A stretch of 64,000 bases of DNA from RUG100 sp050953405. Lineage in GTDB: Bacteria; Bacillota; Clostridia; Peptostreptococcales; Anaerovoracaceae. The position numbers and the translations under genes are program-made. The notes under the pieces were generated by a model that worked only from the letters and a program-made list of their open reading frames with translations, had not been told where the DNA came from and searched no databases. Location of the stretch: positions 124,001 to 188,000 of the forward strand of contig JBMNMP010000002.1 in the NCBI GenBank assembly GCA_050953405.1, read 5' to 3'. The stretch's first letter is position 1, and the number at the start of each line of letters is the position of its first letter. Below are positions 47,590 through 56,764 of the stretch, one piece after another.

Positions 47590-49364
47590 ACTCTCTTGAA
47601 TCTCTTTTCTATATCGTATTTCGTCAGTTTTATGAATGTCGGTCTGCCGTGGGGGCATGAAAACGGGTTTCTGCACTGTGAAAGGTCGTCAAGCAGGTGT
47701 TCCGCTTCTGCTGCTGTCAGCACATCGCCGCCCTTTACGGAGGCCTTACAGGCTTTCTGAGCGGCTTTTTCCATCACGGTGGGGCTGTGCCAGTCCTCAC
47801 CCTCTTCAACCGTGTCTATGAATTCCTCAAGGAAAGCCTCGGCCACCTCGGGCGGCATGAAAGCGGGGATTTCCTTCACGATGAAGCATCCGGGTCCGAA
47901 ATCTTCGATCTGATATCCGATGCTGTTCAGAGGCAGTGTCCACTCCTCATCGGGAAAGGGAGCCTCAATAACGCGCGGCGACAACATGAGCTGACCGGCA
48001 CCGTCATAAGATTCCAGTCTCCCGAGGATCTGCTCGAAATTGACCCTCTCGTGTGCCGCGTGCTGGTCGATGAGATAGAGGTCTTCATCATCGGTCGCCA
48101 TAATATATGTGTCAAAGGCGATTCCCCTGATATCGAGCCTTGAAAAATCAAAATGCTCCACGGCGGGATCTTTTTTCCTTTCGATAGCGGCGCGATACTG
48201 CTGACGTTCTTCCTTTACTTTCTCTTTTTCCTCTGCCGCCTGCTGCAGTACTTCGCGGAAGTCGGTCTGACGTCCCTGCTGTTCATGCTTCGCCGGATGG
48301 CGGACAGAGTTGGCAGACGGTTCCTCCGCCCCCGGCGCCACGGACGTCTTCAAAGCAGCCGTGTGGATACCGGGCACGGCATCTTTCAGCGACAGAGCCC
48401 TGACCACAGCATTCCTGATGAATGCAGAGACGGCCACATCGTCATCAAAGCGCACCATGCGCTTGTTAGGGTGTATATTGACATCGAGGATGCCGGGATC
48501 GATCGTGAGGAAGAGATAGACTTCAGGATACCTGCCGGCAAATAGCCTGTCGGAGTAAGCCAGAGAAACACCCTTCTCCATGACCTTGCTGGCCACGGCT
48601 CTTCCGTTCACGAAATATACCTGGAATCTGCGGCTGGCCCTGCTGACGCCCGGTCCGGAAACGTAACCCTCCAGCTGCATACCGTTCTCTTCGGCATTCA
48701 CAGGGACCAGATCCCTGACGTGTTCGGCGCCCTCGACGGAGGCGATGGCTGTCAGCCTGTCGCCTGTTCCCCGCGTGGCGAAAAGGATCCTGCCGTTGTT
48801 GATCATGCGAATCCTGACATCCGGGTAAGCCAACGCCACGTTGTCCACCAGTCCGGTGACCATACCGCTCTCCCTGCTGTCTGATTTCATGAATTTTTCC
48901 CTCGCGGGAGTGTTGTAAAAGAGGTCTCTCACGATTACCGTAGTGCCCTCAGGGCATCCGGTGGCTCCGCTCTCCATGACGATGCCGCCTTCGATATCTA
49001 TCTTGAGGCCGGTCTTCTGCCCGCGCGGTTTTGTGATCATCTCGACACGGGAGACAGCGGCTATGCTGGCCAGAGCTTCACCGCGAAAGCCCAGCGTCTC
49101 CAGGCTGCCCAGATCTTCGGCTTCCTCTATTTTGGAGGTCGCATGGCGCTTGAAGGCCGTTTCCACTTCATCTTCAGGTATGCCGCATCCGTCATCGGTC
49201 ACCCGTATATATTCCTTGCCGCCTTTCTTGATCTCGATGACTATATTCGAAGCGCCGGCATCCAGCGAATTCTCCAGCAGCTCTTTGACTATGGAGACCG
49301 GACGCTCGACGACCTCGCCGGCCGCGATCTTGTCGGCAACTTGTTTTTTCAGTACTTTTATCAT
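47586..49364 (-). CDS. mutL: DNA mismatch repair protein MutL (endonuclease type)
   Basis: Couples MutS recognition to strand cutting. The 592 aa have the GHKL ATPase domain (NSLDAGASNIVIEIKKGG; DDGCGIPEDEV; LGFRGEALASI), a low-complexity linker and a C-terminal nuclease domain. That domain has the motif DQHAAHERVNFE, matching DQHA-x2-E-x4-E, and CPHGRPTF. So this is the nicking MutL found in bacteria without MutH. It overlaps mutS and miaA by 4 nt each. Confidence 0.96.
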   Translation of the reverse strand: MIKVLKKQVADKIAAGEVVERPVSIVKELLENSLDAGASNIVIEIKKGGKEYIRVTDDGCGIPEDEVETAFKRHATSKIEEAEDLGSLETLGFRGEALASIAAVSRVEMITKPRGQKTGLKIDIEGGIVMESGATGCPEGTTVIVRDLFYNTPAREKFMKSDSRESGMVTGLVDNVALAYPDVRIRMINNGRILFATRGTGDRLTAIASVEGAEHVRDLVPVNAEENGMQLEGYVSGPGVSRASRRFQVYFVNGRAVASKVMEKGVSLAYSDRLFAGRYPEVYLFLTIDPGILDVNIHPNKRMVRFDDDVAVSAFIRNAVVRALSLKDAVPGIHTAALKTSVAPGAEEPSANSVRHPAKHEQQGRQTDFREVLQQAAEEKEKVKEERQQYRAAIERKKDPAVEHFDFSRLDIRGIAFDTYIMATDDEDLYLIDQHAAHERVNFEQILGRLESYDGAGQLMLSPRVIEAPFPDEEWTLPLNSIGYQIEDFGPGCFIVKEIPAFMPPEVAEAFLEEFIDTVEEGEDWHSPTVMEKAAQKACKASVKGGDVLTAAEAEHLLDDLSQCRNPFSCPHGRPTFIKLTKYDIEKRFKRV

Positions 49365-51826
49365 AGCTTGAAACTGATCTGATGACCGTCTCCCGAGGTC
49401 ATCTCCTCGCTTTCTTCTTCCAGCTGTTCCAGCTTTTCCGAGGCGCGCTCGAGCACGCTCCTGGGTACACCCGCCAGCTTGGCTACCTGGATGCCGTAGC
49501 TGCGGTCCGCACTTCCCTCTACTATTTTATGCAGGAAGACCACGTTTCCGTTTTCCTCCGCTACATCGACATTCAGATTCTGGAGACCGCGCACTTTCAT
49601 TGTCGTCAGCTCGTGATAATGGCTGGCGAACATCGTGCGTATCTGATGTTCCTCACTGCAGAGGTACTCGACCACCGCCCAGGCGATAGAGAGCCCGTCG
49701 TATGTCGAGGTGCCTCTGCCGATCTCATCCAGAATCACAAGGCTCCTCTCGGTCGCCGAATTGAGGATATAAGCCAGCTCGCTCATTTCCACAAAGAAGG
49801 TCGACTGCCCCTGTGTCAGGTTGTCGGAAGCTCCGATCCTGGTGAATATGCGGTCGACAGTACCGATCCTGGCGCTCTCTGCAGGCACGAAACAACCCGC
49901 CTGCGCCATGAGCACGATCAGCGCTGTCTGCCTCATATAAGTCGATTTTCCCGACATGTTGGGTCCCGTTATCAGCAGCAGTGATTCATCATCTCTGTTC
50001 AGATAGGTGTCATTGCTGACAAAGACTCCGTCGTCTATGGTCTGTTCGATGACCGGATGGCGGCCCTTTTCAATAACTATCTCATCGCCGTCGTTGACTA
50101 TCGGCTTGACGTAGCCCAGTTTGTCGCTGATCTCGGCGTAGCTGGTGAGCACATCGAGGCTGGATATGCACTGCGAAGTGTCCTGGATGCGCGGCGTGAA
50201 TTTCTTCACATATTCGCGGACTTCGGTGAACAGATCGTACTCCAGCTGATTGATCTTGGCCTCCGCGTTGAGAACCAGGGACTCTTTTTCTTTCAGCTCC
50301 GGCGTGATGTAACGCTCCGCGTTGGTCAGCGTCTGCTTGCGCACATAATTGTCCGGTGTCTTGTCGTAGTTGGACTTGGTTATCTCGAGATAGTATCCGA
50401 ACACCTTGTTGTAGCCGACTTTCAGATTCGAGATCCCCGTCCTCTCGCGCTCCGTGTTTTCGAGGTCTGCGATCCACTGCCGCGCGCCTGAGATGGAGCC
50501 CTTGAGGTCATCCAGCTCCTTGGAGTATCCGTCTTTGATGACACCGCCCTCCTTGATAGTGAATGGCGGATCTTCACTGATCGCTTTATCTATCTTCTCG
50601 AAGACTCCGGTCAGAGTGTCCATCCTGGCGCCCAGATCCCGCAGCAGTTTGCTGCGTGAATCCTCGAGGTCCAGTTTGATTTCCGGTATCACATACAGCG
50701 AGTTGCGCAGTGCGATCAGATCCTTACCGTTGGCGTTGCCGCAGGCGATCCTGGCCGCCAGCCTCTCAAAATCATAGACTGCGCGCATATTCTCGCGCAG
50801 ATTGTTCCGCGAAAGCGGATCATTGACGAGGGCTTCCACGGCGTCCAGCCGTTCGTTGATCTGGCCGCTCTCATTCAGGGGCTCCCGGATCCATCGCTTC
50901 AGCTTCCTGCTGCCCATAGCAGTGTTGCATTTGTCCAGGACACCTAAAAGCGAACCCTGCAGCTTTTTTTCATACAGAGTTTCCGTCAGCTCAAGATTGC
51001 GGATCGTAGCCTTGTCAAGTGCCATGTGATTGCCGATCTCGTAGATGTTCGGCTTTACGAGATGGGACATGTTCTGCTTTTGTGTCTCCATCAGATAGAG
51101 CAGCTGCGCCCCGAGGGCGACCGCGGCGTTTTTCTTGTCGCCGAGCCCGAAGGCGTCCATGTTGCTGACTCCGAACTGGCGGTATACCGCATTTCTGGTG
51201 GAGACCCGGCCAAAGTACTTGTCCGGCAGGATATCGAAATATGAATCCAGGTTGTTTTCCATATCCCTGATATCGAGATAGGTCTCCGCGGATTCGTTGA
51301 TTATTATTTCTCTCGCATTGATGCGCACCAGCTCGTTGAGCAGCGTCTCTGCAGCGGAGAGGCCTGAGAACTCGGTGACATTCATCTCACCGGTGGAGAT
51401 GTCGCAGTAAGCGAACCCGATGGCCTTCTTGCTGACGAAAGCCGAAGCCAGATAGTTGTTTTCTTTCTCCTTCAGCATGTTTCCGTTTGTGATGGTGCCC
51501 GGGGTCACGATCTGGACGACTTCGCGCTTTACAAGGCCCTTCGTAGTCGCCGGATCCTCGACCTGTTCGCATATGGCGACCTTGATGCCTTTTTCTATCA
51601 GCTTACTGATATATGAATCGGCGCTGTGGTAGGGAACCCCGCACATGGGAGCTCTCTCCTCAAGGCCGCAGTTCTTCCCCGTCAACGTCAGTTCCAGCTC
51701 CCTGCTGGCCTTGACCGCATCGTCGAAGAACATCTCATAGAAGTCCCCCAGCCTGAAAAAGAGTATGCAGTCCTCATGCTCTTTCTTGATATCCATGTAC
51801 TGCTGCATCATCGGTGATAAAGTCAT
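49361..51826 (-). CDS. mutS: DNA mismatch repair protein MutS
   Basis: Mismatch sensor of 821 aa. The mismatch-binding Phe-x-Glu motif is in LGDFYEMFFDD. The connector, core and clamp domains are complete. The ATPase has P-loop LITGPNMSGKSTYMRQ and the sequences GRGTSTYDG and SHYHELT. The protein is about 30 aa shorter than typical MutS, lacking most of the C-terminal tetramer region. It ends in HQISFKL, which could be a sliding-clamp-binding peptide. It overlaps its neighbours by 4 nt on both sides. Confidence 0.96.
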   Translation of the reverse strand: MTLSPMMQQYMDIKKEHEDCILFFRLGDFYEMFFDDAVKASRELELTLTGKNCGLEERAPMCGVPYHSADSYISKLIEKGIKVAICEQVEDPATTKGLVKREVVQIVTPGTITNGNMLKEKENNYLASAFVSKKAIGFAYCDISTGEMNVTEFSGLSAAETLLNELVRINAREIIINESAETYLDIRDMENNLDSYFDILPDKYFGRVSTRNAVYRQFGVSNMDAFGLGDKKNAAVALGAQLLYLMETQKQNMSHLVKPNIYEIGNHMALDKATIRNLELTETLYEKKLQGSLLGVLDKCNTAMGSRKLKRWIREPLNESGQINERLDAVEALVNDPLSRNNLRENMRAVYDFERLAARIACGNANGKDLIALRNSLYVIPEIKLDLEDSRSKLLRDLGARMDTLTGVFEKIDKAISEDPPFTIKEGGVIKDGYSKELDDLKGSISGARQWIADLENTERERTGISNLKVGYNKVFGYYLEITKSNYDKTPDNYVRKQTLTNAERYITPELKEKESLVLNAEAKINQLEYDLFTEVREYVKKFTPRIQDTSQCISSLDVLTSYAEISDKLGYVKPIVNDGDEIVIEKGRHPVIEQTIDDGVFVSNDTYLNRDDESLLLITGPNMSGKSTYMRQTALIVLMAQAGCFVPAESARIGTVDRIFTRIGASDNLTQGQSTFFVEMSELAYILNSATERSLVILDEIGRGTSTYDGLSIAWAVVEYLCSEEHQIRTMFASHYHELTTMKVRGLQNLNVDVAEENGNVVFLHKIVEGSADRSYGIQVAKLAGVPRSVLERASEKLEQLEEESEEMTSGDGHQISFKL

Positions 51827-53007
51827 TTGTTATATACCTCCAGACCCATGCGCAGCAGTTCGGCCGCGCGCCTGACGTCCTCTTTTTTCAATACATAAGC
51901 GATGCGGATCTCATCTTTGCCGCGTCCCGGCGTACCGTAGAAAGACTCCGCCGGTGTGAACATCACTGTTTCGTTGTTGTCTGTGAACTCCGTCAGCATG
52001 AACATGAGGAATCCTTCGGCATTGTCCACCGGCAGTTTGATAGTCATATAAAAAGCTCCGCCCGGCTTTTCGCAGAGCACACCGGGTGCCTTCATTATTT
52101 CTTCATAGAAGGCGTCGCGGCGCCCCATATATTCAGCCCGCACGGCATCGTAATAAGAAGCCGGCAGCTTGAAGAGCTCGGCGGCGCCGATCTGGTCGAG
52201 CGTCCCCGTGCAGAGACGGCCCTGAGCCAGTTTCAAAGCCGCAGCTATCAGTTCTTTGTTCTTGCTGATCAGAGCTCCAATCCGGGCACCACACGCCGAG
52301 AAGCGCTTGGATATTGAATCGATGATGATCAGCCTGTCCGCAAGATCCTTTTTCATCGCAAAGGAATTCGGCTTGCTGTCGTAGCAGAATTCACGATATA
52401 CTTCATCGGATATGATCCAGAGGTCGTGATCCCTGGCAAACTCTCCAATGATATCCATATCATACGGGCTCAGGGTCACCCCGGTGGGGTTTCCCGGATT
52501 TGTGCACAGGATCGCTTTGACGCTGTCGTCATAAGCTTCCTCGAGTTTCCTCCTGTCGGCGTAGAAATATCCCTCTTCAGGGCCTGTCATGATGGGCTTC
52601 ACGCCGGCACCGCACCCTCCGGCGAAGGTGCGGTAATTCGTGTAGAACGGTTCTGCCGTCATCACTTTGTCGCCGTCATCGAGAACGCATTCGAAGGCAA
52701 AGCTCAAGGCTTCACTGCCTCCGGTGGTGATTATCATATCTTCGGGATCGAGATCTATCCCATAGTGTTCATAATACGAGCATATGGCCATGTTCAGGGG
52801 CTCATATCCCTGAGACTGTGCATACTCGAGCACAGGTTCATCGAAATTTCTGATGGCATCCATAAAACACTTCGGCGTCTCGATGTCCGGCTGCCCTATA
52901 TTCAGCCAGTATATTTTTTTGCCCGAACGCTCTTCGCGCAGAGCGATGGGGTTGAATTTTCTGATCGGTGATTCATGTATTTTGTTTATCCGTTCGGATA
53001 ATAGCAT
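51823..53007 (-). CDS. Class I/II PLP-dependent aminotransferase
   Basis: Fold-type I aminotransferase of 394 aa from the ATG at 53007, which lies 10 nt after AAAGGAG. Landmarks are NIGQPDIETPKCFMDAI, TTGGSEALSFAFECVLDDGD, CTNPGNPTGVTLSPYDM and SDEVYREFCY. The PLP lysine is in SISKRFSACGARIG. The amino-acid specificity cannot be read from the sequence; aspartate or aromatic substrates are likely. It replaces the nadK-argR-recN genes that often follow tlyA in Clostridia. Confidence 0.9.
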   Translation of the reverse strand: MLLSERINKIHESPIRKFNPIALREERSGKKIYWLNIGQPDIETPKCFMDAIRNFDEPVLEYAQSQGYEPLNMAICSYYEHYGIDLDPEDMIITTGGSEALSFAFECVLDDGDKVMTAEPFYTNYRTFAGGCGAGVKPIMTGPEEGYFYADRRKLEEAYDDSVKAILCTNPGNPTGVTLSPYDMDIIGEFARDHDLWIISDEVYREFCYDSKPNSFAMKKDLADRLIIIDSISKRFSACGARIGALISKNKELIAAALKLAQGRLCTGTLDQIGAAELFKLPASYYDAVRAEYMGRRDAFYEEIMKAPGVLCEKPGGAFYMTIKLPVDNAEGFLMFMLTEFTDNNETVMFTPAESFYGTPGRGKDEIRIAYVLKKEDVRRAAELLRMGLEVYNK

Positions 53008-53033
53008 GGGAATGTCAGCTCCTTTCTCCCACA

Positions 53034-53840
53034 TCATTTCAGCTGCCTGTGTGCAGCCGAGACTGTATCCTCTATCAGTCCCTCAATGTCCTCGTTATTA
53101 TTCATCTTTTTCATATATAGCAGATATTCGATATTGCCCTTGGCCCCGGTCACCGGCGAATATGTCAGCTTGACGGGGCAGAGTCCCGCATCCCGGGCGT
53201 AGCCGCAGACTTTGTGAAGTACTTCCCTGTGGACGGCGGGATCACGAACTATGCCCTTCTTGCCCACCTGTTCACGGCCGGCTTCAAACTGCGGTTTCAC
53301 CAGGGAAACGATCGCGCCCTCTTCGCTGAGCACTTTGGCGGCCACCGGGAAAATGAGGTTCAGAGATATGAAAGATACATCTATGCTGATGAAGTCCGCA
53401 GCTTCCTCGATGAGACCGGTATCCATATATCTGATATTGGTCTTTTCCATGCAGACGACACGTTCATCCATCCGCAGGCCGTAATCGAACTGTCCATAGC
53501 CTACGTCTATTGCATAGACCTTTCGCGCTCCGTTCTGCAGCATGCAGTCGGTGAAACCTCCGGTGCTGGCGCCCATGTCGACGCAGACACAGCCGTCCAG
53601 ATCGAGATCGAACTCCTCGATCGCTTTTTCCAGCTTCAATCCGCCGCGGCTCACATATTTACAAACGTCTTCCCTGACGACGATCTCCGACATGGGATCC
53701 ACTTTGGTACCCGCCTTGTCTATCCTTTGATTGTCGACGAACACCACTCCCGCCATTATGGAAGCCTTAGCCCGTTCCCTGCTGGGGAAGAGCCCTTTTT
53801 CTACCAGTATCTGATCAAGCCTTGTTTTCAATAGCCTCAA
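53034..53840 (-). CDS. tlyA: TlyA family rRNA 2'-O-methyltransferase / S4-domain protein
   Basis: 268-aa protein with an N-terminal S4 RNA-binding domain (RLDQILVEKGLFPSRERAKA) and an FtsJ-type SAM methyltransferase domain (VDMGASTGGFTDCMLQNGA; SIDVSFISLN; LVKPQFEAGRE). Mycobacterial TlyA methylates 16S and 23S rRNA; the Bacillota relatives (YqxC) are less studied. Its first 26 nt overlap dxs, as in many Clostridia. Confidence 0.92.
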   Translation of the reverse strand: MRLLKTRLDQILVEKGLFPSRERAKASIMAGVVFVDNQRIDKAGTKVDPMSEIVVREDVCKYVSRGGLKLEKAIEEFDLDLDGCVCVDMGASTGGFTDCMLQNGARKVYAIDVGYGQFDYGLRMDERVVCMEKTNIRYMDTGLIEEAADFISIDVSFISLNLIFPVAAKVLSEEGAIVSLVKPQFEAGREQVGKKGIVRDPAVHREVLHKVCGYARDAGLCPVKLTYSPVTGAKGNIEYLLYMKKMNNNEDIEGLIEDTVSAAHRQLK

Positions 53841-55683
53841 TTATCCTTTCTGTCAGTTTGGCCGCTGTGAGACCGTAAGCATCATAGAGTTCGTCCACGC
53901 TGCCCTGCGGTATGAATTCATCCGGCCATCCGAAATTTATGGCTTCCGCCAGATGGTTGCTGTCACAAAGGCTCAGTGCCAGTTTTTCCCCGAAGCCGCC
54001 GGCGAGAGCGTTGTCTTCGAGGGTGACTATCTGCTTGCATGAAGAGGCACTCTTTTGCAGAGCTTCACGATCTATGGGCTTCAGAAAGCGCGCATTGACA
54101 ACTCCTGTGTCAAAGCCGCGGGCCTGCAGCATTTCAGCCGTTTCCAGCGCCGTCTTCACCATGGAGCCGGCGGCCCATATTTCTATATCACTGCCCTGAG
54201 AAATGACTTGTGCACCATCCTCGAGGGGCGTTCTTTTTATATCCAGTTCCAGAGATTCACCGCGCGGGAACCTTATGGCGCATGGCCCGTCCAGTTTCAG
54301 CGCATAGTCCATCATCTGCTTCAGCTCTGTGCCATCGCACGGCGCCAGCACAGTCATCCCCGGCATCTGACTCATGTAGGAAATATCATTGATCCCGTGA
54401 TGAGTCGGTCCGTCCGCACCTACGATCCCGGCCCTGTCGATGGCAAATACCACAGGCAGGTGCTGGAGACAGACGTCTATCATGATCTGGTCGTAAGCCC
54501 TCTGCAGGAACGATGAATACACGGCCACGAACGGTCTCATTCCGGAGGCTGCCATGCCGCCGGCAAAGGTGACCGCATATCCCTCCGCGATACCGGTATC
54601 GAATGTCCGGCCCGGAAACCGCTTCTGAAAGCCCGCCAGCCCAGTACCCTCGATCATGGCGGCGGATACAGCTGCAACGCGCTGATCCTTCTTTGCAATT
54701 TCGATCAGTTTCCTGCCGAAGATGTCGGAGTAAGTGGGATGGGATTTTTTCTTGAGCGGTGCTCCTGTAGTCAGGTCGAAGGGACCGGTACCGTGAAATT
54801 TGCCCGGGTCCTTCTCCGCATTCCGGTAACCCTTGCCCTTACGCGTCTTGATGTGCAGTACCACGGGTTTGTCAGCAGCCCTGGCCAGCTCCAGATTGTC
54901 CAGCAGCTGTCGAATGTCGTGCCCGTCTATGGGTCCCAGATATGTGAAGCCCAGCTCCTCGAAGAGCACGCCGTCTACGAGTGCGTATTTCAGTGTGTCC
55001 CGGAACAGTTCCATGCCCTTGAGTATGCTGTCGCCGACGTAGGGGACCTTCTTCATCTTGTCGCTGATATTGCGCTTGAACTTGTAGTAGCCTTTGGAGA
55101 CCCTGAGCTTGCCTAGATGTGAAGACATGCCTCCGGTGTTTTTGTCGATGGACATGCCGTTGTCGTTGATGATGATGATGGCCTTTGACTTGGAAGCGCC
55201 CAGGTTGTTGAGCCCTTCATAAGCCAGCCCTCCGGTCAGCGAACCGTCTCCGATGACGGCCACGGTTTCGTAATCTTCGCCCTTGAGGTCTCTGGCTATA
55301 GCCATGCCGGCAGCCACAGAAATCGAAGTGCTGCTGTGTCCCGTATCGAAAGCATCGTACTCGCTTTCACTTGTTTTGGGGAACCCGCTGAGGCCGCCCA
55401 TCTTGCGCAGTGTATCGAACTGTCCGGCTCTGCCGGTCAGTATCTTGTGTACATATGACTGGTGTCCCACATCCCAGATTATCTTGTCTTTCGGCGTATC
55501 AAAAAACCTGTGCAGAGCAATCGTCAGCTCTACGATGCCGAGGTTTGAAGCCAGGTGACCGCCTGTCCTGGATACCTTGTCCAGCAGGAATTTCCTGATC
55601 TGAACAGCCAGCAGCTCCAGTTCCGGTATAGTCATTTCCTTGAGGTCATGTGGAAAATCATAGTCTTCCAGTCGTTTCTTCAT
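53815..55683 (-). CDS. dxs: 1-deoxy-D-xylulose-5-phosphate synthase
   Basis: Thiamine-diphosphate enzyme that joins pyruvate and glyceraldehyde 3-phosphate in the first step of the MEP isoprenoid pathway. The 622 aa are full length: DVGHQSYVHKILTGR, the ThDP-binding GDGSLTGGLAYEGLNN with NDN (IIINDNGMSID), and the second domain DRAGIVGADGPTHHG. It is preceded by ispA with a 4-nt overlap, so two isoprenoid genes are translated together. Confidence 0.97.
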   Translation of the reverse strand: MKKRLEDYDFPHDLKEMTIPELELLAVQIRKFLLDKVSRTGGHLASNLGIVELTIALHRFFDTPKDKIIWDVGHQSYVHKILTGRAGQFDTLRKMGGLSGFPKTSESEYDAFDTGHSSTSISVAAGMAIARDLKGEDYETVAVIGDGSLTGGLAYEGLNNLGASKSKAIIIINDNGMSIDKNTGGMSSHLGKLRVSKGYYKFKRNISDKMKKVPYVGDSILKGMELFRDTLKYALVDGVLFEELGFTYLGPIDGHDIRQLLDNLELARAADKPVVLHIKTRKGKGYRNAEKDPGKFHGTGPFDLTTGAPLKKKSHPTYSDIFGRKLIEIAKKDQRVAAVSAAMIEGTGLAGFQKRFPGRTFDTGIAEGYAVTFAGGMAASGMRPFVAVYSSFLQRAYDQIMIDVCLQHLPVVFAIDRAGIVGADGPTHHGINDISYMSQMPGMTVLAPCDGTELKQMMDYALKLDGPCAIRFPRGESLELDIKRTPLEDGAQVISQGSDIEIWAAGSMVKTALETAEMLQARGFDTGVVNARFLKPIDREALQKSASSCKQIVTLEDNALAGGFGEKLALSLCDSNHLAEAINFGWPDEFIPQGSVDELYDAYGLTAAKLTERIIEAIENKA

Positions 55684-56573
55684 TTCGTCCTTTCTGCCAG
55701 TTCGCGAACCAGATCCGCGAAGAATTCCGCGTTATCGTAATATTCGCTTATCGCTGCCAGAGCGTTATCCGTCAGTTCCTGCAGACGTTCTCTGGCCGCT
55801 TCCAGCCCGTATACCGCCGGATAAGTAGCTTTGTTCCTGCCGGCGTCCACTCCCGTTTTTTTGCCCATTTCTTTTTCATCGCCGACGACATCCAGGATAT
55901 CATCTACGATCTGGAACGCCAGTCCCAGATTTTCTGCATAGGCGGTGAGGTTCTTCATGGTATCTTCATCGGCTCCGCCGATCTGCGCCCCCGCCCTGAC
56001 CGCAGCCACGATCAGCGCCGCTGTCTTGTTGAGGTCGATGTAGTCCAGCATCTCGCCGCTGCAGCTCTTGCCTTCGTTCTCGATGTCGGCGACCTGTCCC
56101 GCCAGCATACCGGCACAACCGGCACCCTTGGCTATCTCATAGCTGGCACGCACCCTCTTTTTGAGTTCTTTCTCATCGTCGAAATAGAGGAACATGTCCT
56201 TCATCATGGCTTCGAAAGCGGTGGTCAGCAGGCCGTCGCCGGCCAGCGTAGCCATGGTTTCACCGAATACTATGTGATTGGTCTTCATGCCGCGGCGGAA
56301 CTCGTCATCATCCATGCAGGGCAGATCATCGTGTATCAGTGAATAAGTGTGCACATATTCCAGGGCACAGGCATAAGGCAGCGCCGACTTCACATCGCCT
56401 CCGCAGAATTCACAGGCTCCCATCAGGAGGCAGGGCCTGATGCGCTTGCCGCCTGCCGTCAGTGAATATTTCATCGATTCATAAACAGTGATACTCTTGT
56501 GATCGACATCCGGCAGCAGATCCACCAGATGCATGTCTATGATCTCCTTGTATCTTTCAAAATCCTTATTCAT
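55680..56573 (-). CDS. ispA: Polyprenyl synthetase, farnesyl/geranyl diphosphate synthase type
   Basis: Condenses isoprenyl diphosphates to C15 or C20 chains. The 297 aa begin MNKDFERYKEIIDMHLVDLL. The first Asp-rich motif is in HDDLPCMDDDEFRRG and the second in IVDDILDVVGD. Two adjacent ATGs (56576, 56573) follow AAAGGA; the second is better spaced. Start and xseB stop overlap. Chain length is inferred from the FPP-synthase-like first motif. Confidence 0.93.
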   Translation of the reverse strand: MNKDFERYKEIIDMHLVDLLPDVDHKSITVYESMKYSLTAGGKRIRPCLLMGACEFCGGDVKSALPYACALEYVHTYSLIHDDLPCMDDDEFRRGMKTNHIVFGETMATLAGDGLLTTAFEAMMKDMFLYFDDEKELKKRVRASYEIAKGAGCAGMLAGQVADIENEGKSCSGEMLDYIDLNKTAALIVAAVRAGAQIGGADEDTMKNLTAYAENLGLAFQIVDDILDVVGDEKEMGKKTGVDAGRNKATYPAVYGLEAARERLQELTDNALAAISEYYDNAEFFADLVRELAERTK

Positions 56574-56764
56574 CATTTTTCCTTTCGGTATGTTTCGATC
56601 TTCTGCTTTGCTTCTTTGAGAATGGCATCGCACTGGCTGTAATATTCGAGGCCTTTCTCGTAGTTTTTCATGGCCACATCCAGGGAGACGTTTTCATCCT
56701 CCAGTTTGGCGGCTGTATCTTCGAGCTTTTCCAGCGCTTCTTCAAATGTCAGTTTCTTGTTCAT
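56573..56764 (-). CDS. xseB: Exodeoxyribonuclease VII small subunit
   Basis: 63-aa helical protein that binds XseA. The sequence LTFEEALEKLEDTAAKLEDE and the later YEKGLEYYSQCDAIL are typical. It overlaps xseA by 4 nt upstream and meets ispA at its stop codon. Size and order are standard. Confidence 0.95.
   Translation of the reverse strand: MNKKLTFEEALEKLEDTAAKLEDENVSLDVAMKNYEKGLEYYSQCDAILKEAKQKIETYRKEK

Noticed and set aside
47590..47676. Upstream start for miaA adding 29 residues
   Set aside because: The extra residues match no MiaA protein and lie inside mutL; ATG 47589 overlaps the mutL stop as elsewhere in the operon.
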